From Emiliania huxleyi CCMP1516 (taxonomy: Eukaryota > Haptophyta > Isochrysidales > Noelaerhabdaceae): a stretch of DNA of 64,000 bases. The translations under genes and the position numbers were made by a program. Below, piece by piece: positions 52,442 to 63,617 of the stretch. The notes below the pieces were generated by a model. The model saw only the letters and a list, made by a program, of their open reading frames with translations. It ran no database searches and was not told the DNA's origin. The stretch is taken from assembly GCF_000372725.1 (NCBI RefSeq), contig NW_005200880.1, forward strand, positions 212,550 through 276,549, in the 5' to 3' direction. The first letter of the stretch is position 1. Each line of letters begins with the position of its first letter.

Positions 52442-52515
52442 TGACTAGTCGCCGACCACACCCACAAAGAACCCTGCACAAAGATCGCACGGGCGGGGAC
52501 CTGTTCCTTTTTACT
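52442..52515 (+). repeat. Spacer copy of the dispersed repeat
   Basis: Core ACTAGTCGCCGACCACACCC, ACAAAGAACCCTGCACAAAG and GGCGGGGACCTGTTCCTTTT matches the repeats at 43459-43851 and 60197-60589. The surrounding interval 52371-53761 holds no recognisable gene; the open frame at 52626-53135 (minus) has no domain. Confidence 0.8.
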
Positions 52516-53761
52516 CTGGGCCGGCGCGGGGCCCCCCGGAGGCACCGTGCGCCGCGCAGCAGTGCGGAAACGGGGCTCCGGCGCTCAGAGTCGCTCAGAG
52601 CACCGACTTCCCGATCTAACCCGGTCTAATAGAGGGCAGATTTGGAGAGATCTCGAGAAGTACGTACAGATAGACCCTCGAACCATAAGAAAACTCCGAC
52701 CTGATCGGTCGTACTGACCGCCGACAGATCACTCCAGACAGCAGACAGGCCGACGTCTGCACGCGGCCGGCCGGGCGAGAGGCTTGACACGATCCGACCC
52801 TGCGACCCTGACGCTGCTGCTCTAGCTATCAGCCATGCACTGCTGACTGCTGCCACAATGTGCGACCTGTGCTGGCCCACTTGGCGGCCTTCCCGGTCAG
52901 TGGTGAGGCGCAGTTCAGAGCTGTCGATGGCGCGATGCCGCACTGGTCCCACATTGGTGACACGAGACCACCAAGTTTGCCGGTCCAAGAGAGAGGCACC
53001 GGCGCTGTCCTGAGAAGGTGCGTGGTCCCTCTTGACTGCCCATGCGCGCGAGGCTGTGTAGGCATAGCCTCGAGAGTGCCAGCAGCCAGTCGCCGAGGCA
53101 AATTGTGACGCGCATTGCGTCAGAAGCCGGCACACGATGGAAGGACACCTTCCTTCTGGCCGTACGATCAGGTCGTCACTGAATGCTTGATACTAAGGCC
53201 GCGAGCTATGCAGGTGATCAATTGTGCATCATGGCACGGTCAGCTGCGCCGACAGGCTGTCGCAAGGCGTGATAGCATGGCCGCAAGGACGCCGAATTCC
53301 CATGAAAACAAGTAAAAAATCGCGAAAAAAGAAAAAAACACTCCGAAAAATCGGCGCCTGCGGCGGGCCATGGGGCCCCATCTCCCCCCCGCATGGACAC
53401 CCTCTGGGGCCCCCGCGCCGGCCCAGAGCTCTATGAAATGGAACCGACTAGCCCTAGTAGTAAAGTAGAGCTAGGTGCGTTTTTTTGTTCATTTACGTAC
53501 TCGTACACGGTGATACCGTCGGATCTCGGAACTGGCGTCGGAATCACCGCGCGCCATATGACATGCGCATATATGTGTGTGCATGCGTGTGATTTGCTTG
53601 CCATCTTTCAGCCTCTACTCCCCTGCCGCGTCTGCCACCTCCGCCGCGCCCGGCACTTGGGCTTTCCTCCGTCCACGACGGCCAGCGTGGGTGGGCCTCA
53701 GAAGGCACATGCGCAGAACCACGTACCTGGTCCGCCCCCCCGACTCGACTAGCAGACTCGA

Positions 53762-55193
53762 CTAGAGGAAGGCGTGCAGCTGCTGCTTGTCGACCCACGC
53801 CATGGCGCCAGCCACGTCGGCGACCGAGGCCGGCAGGAAGTGCACCTTGGACATGATCTCCTCGTCGAAGAGGCCGCAAAAGATGCGCCTGCGGACGCGG
53901 CGGCGCGGCGGCGCGGCGCCTCGGGCCGGCGGGCGGAAGAGAGGGTGCTGTGCCCGGGGCGCGAGGGCGTGCGGCGGTCACCAGAACGGGTACCAGTACG
54001 AGGGGGTGTTGTAGAGGCAGGCGACGCCGAGCCGGCCGGGGTAGTGCCTGCGCAGCACTTGTATGCACTCGCACACGTGGGGAACCATCGACGCCTGGGA
54101 AGGGGAGGGGCGGCAGCTGAGAGCTCGCACGGGAGCTAGAAGGGAGGCGGAGGCGGCCTTGCGGCCGGCTTGCAGATGCGTGGCGCCACCCCCCCCCGCC
54201 CCCGCGGCGCATCCCTCGCGGCGTGCGGCTGCTGTGGAGCCCGAGAGGGGGAGAGAGAGAGCAGTTCGGCGTGTGCAGGCGCGTGCTCGTTTCCATTAAC
54301 GCATGCATTCCTTCGCCTTGAAGCCCGAGAGAGAGATGAGGATGCAAGCGCGCTGCACTCGCCGGCCGCGCCGCACGGGCATGCGGCGGATGTAGTGCTC
54401 CATGTGGTAGGCGCAGAAGCGCGTGCACTCGTCCCGCGACGTGAAGCGCTCCGGGTGCCTACCGAGCTCCTTCCAAAGGCTGAGAGGACCGCCGCACCGC
54501 TCGCAAGCGCGCAGCGGGAGCGAGGCGGAGGGCGCGCCACGCACGCACGTTGACGTAGGTGACGGGCATCCCGTGCCGCGTGTACACCCAGTGCGCGAGC
54601 GGCGGCTTCGTGTGCGGCGGGTGCAGCGACCGCCCGCCCCCTCCCTTGCCGCGCCCAAAGTAGTGACCGATCCGCAGCGTCGGCAGGTAGGCTGGCCGGC
54701 CGCTGTGCGCCGCCGCCGCCTCCGGAGGCGACGGCTCGTCCTCGGTCAGGTTACCGGAGCCCTGGTGGCGCATGAGGACGACCCAGCCGCGCTGCGAGCA
54801 CGCCGCCGGCATGTGGCGCGGCCGCAGGGCGCGAGGCCGGACACGCTTGCGCCACTCAATATCCTTCGACAGCATCGCTGCAGCCTTTGGCAACGACCAG
54901 CCGTGCACTTGCAGGAAGCGCTGGTAGGTGTCGGCATCCAGCGTCTCGCCGCCGATCGCGTGCGGCAGCGGCGCGCTGACCTCAGCACGCAGCTCTGCAA
55001 TCAGCTGCTGCCTCTCCGCGCTGCTGACTGTGCTGCTGCCGGCGCGCTTGCCCCTGGCCGCGAGGTGCACGGCCAATTTGGAGGCGAGGAGCAGCGGGAG
55101 TAGCAGTGCCAATCTCGGAGAGATTCGGGACAGCAGCGCTGCTCGGGAGGTGAGCGGACGGAGCAGGCGTCGAGCTCTTGGGAGCTGAACCAT
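53762..55193 (-). CDS. CRAL-TRIO (Sec14-like) lipid-transfer domain protein
   Basis: Exons 55193-54547, 54469-54317, 54094-53982, 53888-53762. The N-terminus MVQLPRARRLLRPLTSRAAL is basic and is followed by a hydrophobic helix (LALLLPLLLASKLAVHLA), then the CRAL-TRIO N domain (DADTYQRFLQVHGWSLPKAA, MLSKDIEWRKRVRP). The lipid-binding core is ELGRHPERF, CILISLSGFK, ASMVPHVCECIQVLRRHYPG, RLGVACLYNTPSYWYPFW and RIFCGLFDEEIMSKVHFLPA. Introns are 77 nt (GT-AG), 222 nt (GC-AG, K|A) and 93 nt (GT-AG); all phases close. Sec14 proteins carry phosphatidylinositol, tocopherols or similar lipids between membranes. The N-terminal helix suggests membrane tethering. Confidence 0.78.
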
Positions 55194-55230
55194 TGCTTGC
55201 TGTCGGAAAGAAGAATTCAACAAGGCTCTG

Positions 55231-56262
55231 TCAAAGCACAGGTTCGACTAAAATCCCTGTGTGGTGGCGGCGTACCGTCCTCCCATCCCTCCCTTGGGTT
55301 GTCTGTTTTCTTTCTTTCTTTCTTAGCACAGGTTCGACACAGGTACCCAAGCACGATGTGCCGCTTTTCCAAACACAATATCCGCTCGGAGCCTCTCCGA
55401 GTTGGAATGCTATGGCACCGTCGCCCGCGGCAACCTGGCGGACCCACAGGGCGGACGGCACGCCGTGCCCTGGATCCCAGTCGGTTTGGGTATCGTATGG
55501 CACGCCAGGCGAGTGCGGCCGATACTCAAAGCCCGCGCGGCTGAGCGTGATGGGCATCTCGGTGTTGCAGTAGGCGGCGTCGTGAGGATCCCAGCCGTTG
55601 CGCACGTAATATGACGAGTCGTTGTTGAACCAGAGGGCCACGTTCACCGTCGCCTCAGCCGGCGCGTCGAAGCTCAGTTCGTAACGCGCCGGTACGTGCC
55701 AGACCTGGTGCGGGAACATGACATGCAGGCTGCCGACAAACTCCTTGGGGAGTCCGCCGAGTCCGCCGTCCATGCGGAAATCGTGGTTCGAGTCGGCCCA
55801 CTCGTCATCGTACAGCAGCTGCACGCAGTAGGTTTCCCAGAGCTCTCGCGAGCCTGCCGTGCTTGCACAGCCCGCGATGGAGAATGTCGCATTGCCGGAG
55901 CAGGTGCCTGGCGCATCGACGTGTTTGCGGCACGCATCGGCCCCTGGCGTCGCATTGAGGCCACGCGTGCAGCATGCTCCCGCGCACTGGCTTCGCGCAA
56001 AGGTGGAGTTGCAAGCGCTGGCAAGGTCGGAGTGCGTGGAGAGTGCACCCCAGTCCACGTTGGTGAGCCACTGCGTGCATGCGTCAGCCGCATCCCCGTG
56101 TGCCCATCCTGGTTGCCAACGGTCAGCTGGGCACGCAAATGGCACGGCGGCTCCCGGCTGCGCCTGAGTTTCCGGCGGCAGCAGAGCCAGCGCCAGCAAA
56201 GCCAGCGCCATCACCATCATCAATTGCCACGCCCTCGCACACACAATCGTTGGACCCTGCAT
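55231..56262 (-). CDS. Secreted Cys-rich protein, unknown family
   Basis: The ATG at 56260-56262 gives MQGPTIVCARAWQLMMVMAL and a signal peptide ending near PPETQAQPGA. The mature part has many Cys (CNSTFARSQCAGACC, CRKHVDAPGTC, YCVQLLYDDEW) and then a beta-rich region (FPHQVWHVPARYELSFDAPA, TVNVALWFNNDSSYYVRNGW, AFQLGEAPSGYCVWKSG). N-glycosylation sites NAT, NST, NDS. The 3' end is unclear: the open frame runs into a 76-nt segment flanked by the exact 14-bp repeat AGCACAGGTTCGAC (55235-55248, 55325-55338). If that segment is an intron the frame continues into the CRAL-TRIO gene. I do not recognise the family. Confidence 0.6.
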   Translation of the reverse strand: MQGPTIVCARAWQLMMVMALALLALALLPPETQAQPGAAVPFACPADRWQPGWAHGDAADACTQWLTNVDWGALSTHSDLASACNSTFARSQCAGACCTRGLNATPGADACRKHVDAPGTCSGNATFSIAGCASTAGSRELWETYCVQLLYDDEWADSNHDFRMDGGLGGLPKEFVGSLHVMFPHQVWHVPARYELSFDAPAEATVNVALWFNNDSSYYVRNGWDPHDAAYCNTEMPITLSRAGFEYRPHSPGVPYDTQTDWDPGHGVPSALWVRQVAAGDGAIAFQLGEAPSGYCVWKSGTSCLGTCVEPVLRKKERKQTTQGRDGRTVRRHHTGILVEPVL

Positions 56263-56445
56263 TGTGATAGCAGCGACCAGCACTGGTGGGCGCACACGCG
56301 GCGGAGGACGGCACGCCGCCACCACACAGGGATTTAAGGAGAGGGGTGTGGTGCGCTTGGCGACGCCCACCCTTGGGCGTCCGCCTCTTCCTATCCCTCT
56401 TCGGACTTCGCAGTCAGTCCCTCGCCGATTCTCGCTGCAACTTTC

Positions 56446-56920
56446 ATGCCACCTCGCGGTCGTCCCACTCTCGTCGTTCTCTCCCTTGTCGCTTCTTCCT
56501 CTGTCGCGTCGCTCTCCTCTGCCTCGTTCTGCGACGCCGCCGCCGCCTGCCGATCCCTTGTTCTCGCGGCTTCTTTCGCCTTTCGGCGCAACTCCGCGCT
56601 GCTGCCGGCATATTTTGGCCCCTCGAGTCTATCGAGCTCTCCTCGCGCAAGGACGACTCTTCTGACGCCCACTATCAAACTCGCCATTGCTAGATTACGC
56701 CACGCAAAAGATTCTTTAGTAGCTTTCCTGCTAGCTCCGCCATCATGCGCCGAGTTTGGAAATAACTTTTACTATCCGTTTTGGTTGTTTTCAACCACAA
56801 AAGGTATGCAAGGCTGGAGAACCTGAAGAGGCTGCTCAACGACGGCACGCTGACCCGGGAGGAGTTTGAGGCGCTCAAGCAGAAGGAGTTGCAGGCGGAC
56901 GCTACCGACCGCGGCTCCGA
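56446..56920 (+). CDS. Possible two-exon gene ending in a SHOCT-like motif
   Basis: The frame near 56800-56920 reads YARLENLKRLLNDGTLTREE FEALKQKELQAD, the short SHOCT pattern (L-x-x-L-x-x-L-x-x-x-G-x-L-T-x-x-E-F-E-x-x-K). AG|GTATGC before it may be an acceptor. The upstream frame from 56446 (MPPRGRPTLVVLSLVASSSV, then an Arg-rich leader) could be a first exon with a targeting peptide. The join is not determined. SHOCT motifs are oligomerisation helices at the ends of many unrelated proteins, so no function is given. 56921-57338 contains a short TACC/CTCGG-rich stretch and no gene. Confidence 0.35.
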
Positions 56921-58401
56921 CCGCGGGTCACGAAGCACAATGGATGTTGGTCATCGCACGCATGCCCCTAGCCATCGGCCGCCATGCAGCGCGCCAGCTG
57001 CGAGACCTTGGCTCTGGCGGCATGAGAGCTGAGGCTGTTCGTTTCGCGCGAAGGGCGGTGCACACCTTACTCGCGCCCACCGCCGGTGTGAACGTCTCGA
57101 GAGTGCCCCAGGTACCGGTGTGGAAAGGGGAGGGTACCTCGGTATAAGGTGCGCTAAGGTATAGCACTCACTCACACACCTAGGTAGAGGGTGTGGGCGC
57201 TGCGCGCCTACCTCTGTGTCGGTACAAGGTGTGTACACCTGCACCTAATGAAGCGTGGCTCCCCATCCCGTACCCGCTGCCCGGCGCGTTCAGAATAGAT
57301 TTCTTCACAATGTCGCAAATCAAACTTTGGCGAGCTTTCACATCGCGAAGTCGCTCCTGTTCATAGCTGCGCAACCAACCCTAGCCGAGCTCCATTTTCA
57401 GCTTGCTTTTCCGTATTCCGAGCTCCAAGTGCTCCGAGCTTGTTCACCTCGGTCCTCGCGTTTTCCGTTTATTACCATTCTGGCATCGGACCCGAGCCCA
57501 ACGCCCGGGGGTGATGGTCGATTCTAGCGAGCGATGAGCCTGCATGCACCGCTTATGACCGCAGCGATATGTTCACACCTGAGCGGAGGCCCTTTGATTC
57601 GCGAGACTCTGGCAAAAGAGAAAAGTGCGTTTGGCAACGTGCTTTTGTCCGGGTATAAGCCTTCAGCTGCGTGTGTATCGCGCGCCTTGCGGGGGGGGGG
57701 CGCGGAAAAGAGGAACCTCTCAGCGCCATCGCCACGGTGCTGCAAGCAGCGCCGGGCGACGACGACTTACCGCCTCCCGGTCCCCCTCGGCACACCTCCG
57801 CTGCTTAATGTTTGACGACTCGAACCCGTGAAGCTTCCCCGTGCGCGGGTTACCCCGCACACGGGTCCGCCTGCCAGCCACGTACCACGCAAGCGTGGTC
57901 CGCGCGCATGGCATACAGGCGTTCGCCAGACAGCGCAGAGGCTAGGCGACCGGGGGAGGACTAGCTCAAGGGCAACACAGCGTCACCAGCCGTTGGCGGG
58001 CGGAACGAGTCTGCGGCCCCCGGTTGGGACGAGTGCGCGACGCGGACAGCTGGAGAGAGATTTTTAGCAATACCAAACAATGCTCCAGGCCCCAAATGAC
58101 GTGTGAGTGTTAGAGTTGTTTTGTGTTTGTCAGCTGGTGCCAGAACGATAAAAACGACAAAACGAGATAACGTAAGTTGAAACCGGGTCGGAGCGCAGCG
58201 GAGTGGGTGGGCCCCGAGTGAGTTTGAAAGGGCGACGGAGGCTTGCGTCCTAGCCTCCAACAACGCCTCCCCGGCGCAGAGGGGCCCCCGGAGGGATGCT
58301 CAACCGCTCCACGCTACGCCTTGCGGCGGTCCTATTCCCAGCTGTACTGGAATCCGTCGTGCGTTTTCTTGCTCGCAGCGAGCTCCCTTCTACAAGCCGC
58401 G

Positions 58402-59975
58402 ATGACTGGCCGGTCTGTGATCTGCCTCCTGGCGCTGGTTCCTGCTGCGTTGGCGGTACAATTTCAGCCAGTCCAGCCGGACGTGGCCCCACGCGGCAGC
58501 GCGCACATGTCGGGCGCCAAGGACGCCAAGTTCTCCGCCGCTGCCCGAGCCGCTGCCCGTGCGGAGCGGGCCGCGCAGTTTGGTGGCGGGCCGCCGATCC
58601 CGCTTCCACCACCCGGCACACCAGGCTTCGGCGGTCCTGTGGGACCTGCCGGCTCGCCCGGCTTTGGGGGTCCTATGGGGCCCGCCGGCCAAGGACCCAT
58701 CCCGGGCGCTCCAGGCTTTGGCGGTCCAATGGGGCCGGCCGGCCAAGGACAGGGCGGTCCTGCCGCGCCGCCGCAGAGCACACCGGCCGAGGACGAGCCT
58801 CCGCCCAAGCCGAGCACGCCCAAGGAGGCCAGGGAGCGCCTGGGCACCATGGGCGCCCGCGTTGTGATGCCGCCTCCGCGCGGCGCGGCGCGGCGCGCTG
58901 ACACGTCGTGGGAGGCGCTGGCGGGCGCAGAGGAGACGCGTATGCAGGTGGAGGAGGCGCTGCTGCTGCCCCTCAAGCACCCAAAGGCCTTCGCGGCGGT
59001 ACGCGAGGGCACGCGCGCGTTCGGCTCGGACCGCGCCGCTGCACTGCTCTTTTACGGCCCGCCCGGCACCGGCAAGACGACGGCGGCGAAAATCGCGGCT
59101 GCAGAGGCGGGGCTTCCGCTCGTGTACGCGCCGCTCGAGGCGCTGATGAGCAAGTGGTACGGCAAGGTGGAGCAGAGGCTCCGGGCGCGTTGGCGAGCAG
59201 TGTGGAACCTTGCCTGAATCTTCTGCGAACCTTCCCGCAGGCGGAGCAGCAGCTCGCCGCGCTCTTCGACGACTGCGCGACGCTCGGCCGCTGCATCCTC
59301 TTCCTCGATGAGCTGGACGCGCTCGCCGGCTCGCGATCGCGCGAGATCAACGAGGCGTCGCGCCGCATGCTCTCCGTGCTGCTGCGGCGGCTTGATGGCA
59401 TGGATGCGCAGGCGGACACTTCCTACTTCCTAGACACTTTCTAGACACTTCCTCATTGACACCGGCTCGATGGCATGGATGCGCAGGCGGACACGACGCT
59501 GATCGCCGCGACGAACCGCCGCACGGACCTCGACTCGGCCCTCCTCTCGCGCTTCGACGTGCGCATCCACTTCGCTGCGCCCGAGGCGCCCGGCCGGTGC
59601 GAGATCTTCGGTCTGTACGCAAAGCACTTGCCCGCAGAGCAGCGCTTCCGGCTGGGCGACGCGGCGCGCGGGCTGAGCGGGCGCGACATCCTCGACGTGT
59701 GCAGGCAGGCGGAGCGGCGGTGGATGTGCAGCTTGCTGCGCGACGAGCTCGACGAGCCGCCGCTGCCGCTGCCGCTGCCGCCGTACGAAGAGTACGAGGC
59801 GGCGCTGCACCGCCGTCTAGAGACGAGCAGCGAGCGGGAGGACGACGCGCCGCCTCCCGTGCCGCCCCCAAAGCTGTCGCCGCATGCGGCCGCAGCAGCC
59901 CGCGCGAGGGAGGCGCACGGCCGATCCGGGTCGAGCCACCTCTGGGCAAACAGTGTGGCGCCTGACCGCCGCTGA
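58402..59975 (+). CDS. AAA ATPase with signal peptide and Gly/Pro-rich N-terminus (right arm copy)
   Basis: Mirror copy of 45646-44073 with exons 58402-59166, 59241-59411, 59487-59975. Phases close (255, 57 and 163 codons). It differs from the left copy at a few residues in the linker (TPAEDEPPPKP versus TPVEDASPPKP; RVVMPPP versus RLVMPPP). Upstream of the ATG a 2-bp indel near 58353 puts the left copy's longer in-frame leader (starting MLNRSTPRLAAVLF) out of frame here, which argues that MTGRSV is the real start in both copies. Confidence 0.78.
59167..59240 (+). other. Intron 1 of AAA gene with degenerate direct repeat (right arm)
   Basis: GT-AG, 74 nt. AAG|GTGGAGCAGAGGCTC at the donor and CAG|GCGGAGCAGCAGCTC at the acceptor match at 12 of 15 positions. 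Splicing gives SKWYGKAEQQLAALFDDC. Left-arm mirror: 44808-44881. Confidence 0.8.
59412..59486 (+). other. Intron 2 of AAA gene with 32-bp direct repeat (right arm)
   Basis: GC-AG, 75 nt, GCGCAG|GCGGACAC at both ends. Splicing gives LLRRLDGMDAQADTTLIAAT. The length is a multiple of three but the insert contains in-frame stops, so retention would truncate the enzyme before its arginine finger. Confidence 0.87.
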
Positions 59976-61124
59976 GAGTGCGCAACTCGCGCAGTGTCCG
60001 AGACAGCTCGACCCTCTCACCTCTCTCCCTCCATTCGGCGTACCGTTTCAGTGGCCGGTTTCTCTGTGTTGCCTGACTCACTATAGTCTATACGGCCTTA
60101 ACATCTATCTATCATCTTGCTGTGTGTGGCTCTCTGTTGCTCGTTCTCTTACTCTGAGTCAGTCTAAAGCCGAAAAAATCTGAAGCTCTCTCGTTGTCCC
60201 CCGGCTAGTCGCCGACCACACCCACACAAAGAACCCTGCACAAAGACCGCAGGGCGGGGACCTGTTCCTTTTTACCCATCTCCTAGAGTAGAGGTGTCCG
60301 TTTTATTTATTTATTTACAATTGTTCTGTTAAAGGTAGAGACGAGGGAGGGAGCAGGATGTTGCTGAGATCAGCAGGAGGATGTACGACGAGATTAGGAG
60401 CAGCAGGGACCCGAGGGACCATGTGGAAGACGGCTAGTGCTAGTCCCCCATCGGGAGGACGACCCCGGCTAGTCGCCGACCAGCGACCACACCCACAAAG
60501 AACCCTGCACAAAGACCGCAGGGCGGGGACCTGTTCCTTTTTACCCATCTCCTAGTAGAGGTGTCCGTTTTATTTATTTATTTATTGTTAAAGGTAGAGC
60601 CGCGCTCTTTTGTCTTTCCCCGTATCACGTATCACTTCGCCGCGCACTACGGTTTGCGAAATTCCGTTGCGCGGCGAAGCCAACGTCCGAAGGGTGCCTC
60701 CACGTACTCTGTGTACACTCCTGCAGAAATCCAAAGCACGAGGATGTACAGGACAAAGGTTTCCGCGGCGGCGGCGGCGCCGCCGGCGGCCGCTGCGGCT
60801 CAGCAGCAGCGATCCCTCGCGCGGGATCGCCCTCGGCGCCGCAGCTAAGGCCTGGGGAGAGGGCGTGAGGGCGTCTGGGGTGGGTGGGGGCCCTTTGCCC
60901 ATCGGGTAGCTGCGCGCTAGAGGAGCGGCGGTCCGCCTAGGGGGCTCAGGGCGGCCTGCCGTACGGTGCCCCTAATGTGAAACACCACCGGGGGAGGCCA
61001 ACTTTGAGTGGTTGTGCCGAGTACTGTTTAAGGGTTGTGGGGCTGCTGTGGCCGGTTTTGGGCGTCCCTGGGGCACCTCTGGAAGGGTCTGGCCCGTTGG
61101 TTCGGGGGGCGTCGCGTCTAGGGG
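59976..61124. repeat. Right-arm mirror of gene-poor repeat segment
   Basis: Holds the two mirrored copies of the dispersed repeat (about 60197-60332 and 60460-60589) and a GC-rich palindromic patch near 60755-60845. No recognised gene. Confidence 0.65.
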
Positions 61125-62054
61125 GTGTATTCACACCTCGAAAATCGTTTCACAGAAGGTACCGCACCCCAAACTACTTTCACCCTCCCCGTATTCCCGG
61201 ACGAGCCGTGCACTGCCCACGCTTGGAGCGGTGGCTCCTCAAAGGGGGAGGCCCCAATCTGGTCCACAGCCGGCAAGGTTCAGCAGTGGGCGTACGGTGG
61301 CTTCTCGGACCCGGGCTCATCGAGCAACGGGACAGGCCTCGGAGGCATTCCGTCGTTCGCTGCTTATGATGCCGTCCTCGAGTGGGTGACTAACGCCTAT
61401 CCGACGGTTAGAGCCGTAGTTGCGTCTGGATATTCTGCCGGGGGCCAAATGATACAACGCTGGTCGGTGCTCTCTGCCGAAGGCGCGTATGGCGTCACCC
61501 GGCTCGGCGTGCCGCTTCGAATCGTCGTCGGTGCTCCCTCGTCTGTGCTCTATCTCGACTCGACGCGACCAGCGCAAAGCTGCAGCCCAGAGAAGAACAC
61601 TGGGCCGCATCACGTGTGCACATCCTTCTCTGTTCCGAAAGAGAACTGCAACGGGTACGATGAGTACGGCCACGGGTTGGGAAACATACAAGGAAGTTGG
61701 GCAAGTGCGAAAGGATCGGTCACTTCCGGCGCCACCTATTCTCATCGCTGTCATCGGCAGGCGAGTGGCAAAGCGCTCTGCTCGACCGCTTTGCGACCAA
61801 GAACATTCGCTATTTCGGCGAACTCGACACAGTCTCGTGCATAGTTGGCGCCTGCGACGGGTCGTGCGCAACCATGCTAACACGTAACAGGGTCCAATCG
61901 CTTGCAGCGGCTGCAAAACTTTGTAAGCTATCTGCAGCAGGTGTTTGGGCCCGGCAAGCCTCAGCATCTTTCCCTGATCCCTGAGACGGTGCATGTCGGA
62001 GGCGAATTGCCCATGATGCAGATGGAGCTCCCGGAGTGGGGTTGCGTGGAGTAA
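61125..62054 (+). CDS. Alpha/beta hydrolase (right arm copy), 5' exon not defined
   Basis: Mirror of 41994-42923. Exons about 61125-61704, 61761-61847, 61891-62054. GYSAGGQ is the nucleophile elbow. The last exon ends VHVGGELPMMQMELPEWGCV E and a TAA. The exon probably starts at 61159 or nearby, after TTTCACAG, with the N-terminal exon upstream not identified; the Met at 61125 is only the open-frame limit. Confidence 0.6.
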
Positions 62055-62424
62055 TTCCCTTCAAGTATCTTGGTACTGCAAGGAGTCGGCGACCAAGCTC
62101 AGCCACTATCCCGTCTGCGACAAAAGCTGCGAGGGAGGCAGCGCGATCTGCTGCTCGTCTCCTGCACGCTCCTCGGAGCACGAGACGGGCAGCCGCTGCC
62201 TCGTTGGGGATGGATATCAGGTCGACGACGCGTTGTGTGGGGAACCCCCGGCGCTTTGCGAGATAGACAGAGGACTGTATGACGGGTAGTGGCGAAGAGA
62301 AGTGTTATTGCGTTGTGGCCTTGCGGCTAAGAAAGAAAGAAGACAGGCCAAGGCAGATGGCTCGCGAACTTCGATTTCTTGCCCGGCTCCAAGCAAGGAG
62401 GGCGAAAGAGCGGGCGCGTCGCCA

Positions 62425-63264
62425 ATGGCGCCGCTTTCGCCGCTCGCGGGCTTGGCTCGCCGCTCGCGCTGCTGCCGGATCCTGCTCCGCTCCCTCTCTC
62501 TCGCCCTCATCACCACCTTTGTCCTCGCGCTCGTCATCTGCAAGGCCGTCTACGACAATGACACTGACGCTTTGCCCGACCAGGGCTTGCAACCCATCTC
62601 GACGTACCTGATGGGGCAGTGGCCAGGCCAGACTGCGAACCTCGCCATCTCTCGCACGGGCTTCGCGCTCGTCGTTGCCCAGGCCCTGGTGCTCGGCGTC
62701 TTTCGCCTGGCGCTCCTGCTCCAGGTGCCGCACATCAAGTCCACGCGCATCTACAGCATGCTCGTGCTGCTGAGCGCGCTCTCGGGTGCGGGCGCGCTTG
62801 GTACCTTGCTCGGCGTCGCCATTGTCACGATCGAGGACAACTCGTCGCTGCATGACGGCTTTGCGTGCGCCACCTACGTCATGCTGCCGCTGGCGCAGGT
62901 GCTGGAGCTGTCGGTCTTTGTCCTCTGTGTGCCTGTTCATCATGAGTGGCGGAGGAGGGCAATCGTGTGCGCCGTGTGGGCCGCAGTCGCCGTGACGGCG
63001 ACGATTGCGTTGATGAGCGCCTACGTTGCCGAGTGGCGTGCGGGCACGTTGAGCGACGACAAGGCGGCGCTACAGTGGAGTGGCGCAATCTTGGGCATCT
63101 CGTACTACCTCATCGACCCGCTCGCGTACGTCTCCATACTCGTAAATGCGGCGGACCTGTCGGAGCGACCAGTACGTGCCACCGCAGATCGCGAGGCGGC
63201 GCCATCGCCCGACTCTGCTGCGGTGCCCCTCTGGCGGTTGGCGTGCCGGCACCGTGGTCGATGA
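62425..63264 (+). CDS. Multi-pass membrane protein, Frag1/DRAM/Sfk1-like (right arm copy)
   Basis: Mirror copy of 41623-40784, same predicted protein of about 279 aa with six hydrophobic helices. It is transcribed away from the spacer, head-to-tail with the hydrolase and 354 bp before the MUN start. Confidence 0.5.
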   Translation: MAPLSPLAGLARRSRCCRILLRSLSLALITTFVLALVICKAVYDNDTDALPDQGLQPISTYLMGQWPGQTANLAISRTGFALVVAQALVLGVFRLALLLQVPHIKSTRIYSMLVLLSALSGAGALGTLLGVAIVTIEDNSSLHDGFACATYVMLPLAQVLELSVFVLCVPVHHEWRRRAIVCAVWAAVAVTATIALMSAYVAEWRAGTLSDDKAALQWSGAILGISYYLIDPLAYVSILVNAADLSERPVRATADREAAPSPDSAAVPLWRLACRHRGR

Positions 63265-63617
63265 CCCTAGTGCCTTTGGATATCTCTCCAAGTTACGTCC
63301 TGTGCGAGCGCGTACTCGAGTACTGATCTCAGACGCGCGAGGGGTGTCCGGGTAGGGGCGTCGGCGCCGGCGTGCAGCCGGTTCTTGTCCCTGGTGTACC
63401 TGTCTTATTGCCTGCCAGTGTGCGCAGCTGTAATTGTGTACGAACCTGAGGTGAAGAGCAGTATTTTTGACCACTCCGGGGCGGGAGAAGGACAGGGTCC
63501 CCACCTGCACGAGCAGGATCTTGGAAGGATTTCTCGTTTTCTTGGCGCAGGGCATCGGGGGCGTTTTTCTCCCTTCGGCCGAGACGAAGAGTCGGCGCCG
63601 GAGCGCCGGACGCGAGC

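Noticed and set aside
52626..53135. 169-codon minus-strand frame in the spacer
   Set aside because: Composition is mixed, no domain, no targeting leader, and no splice-supported extension; left as non-coding.
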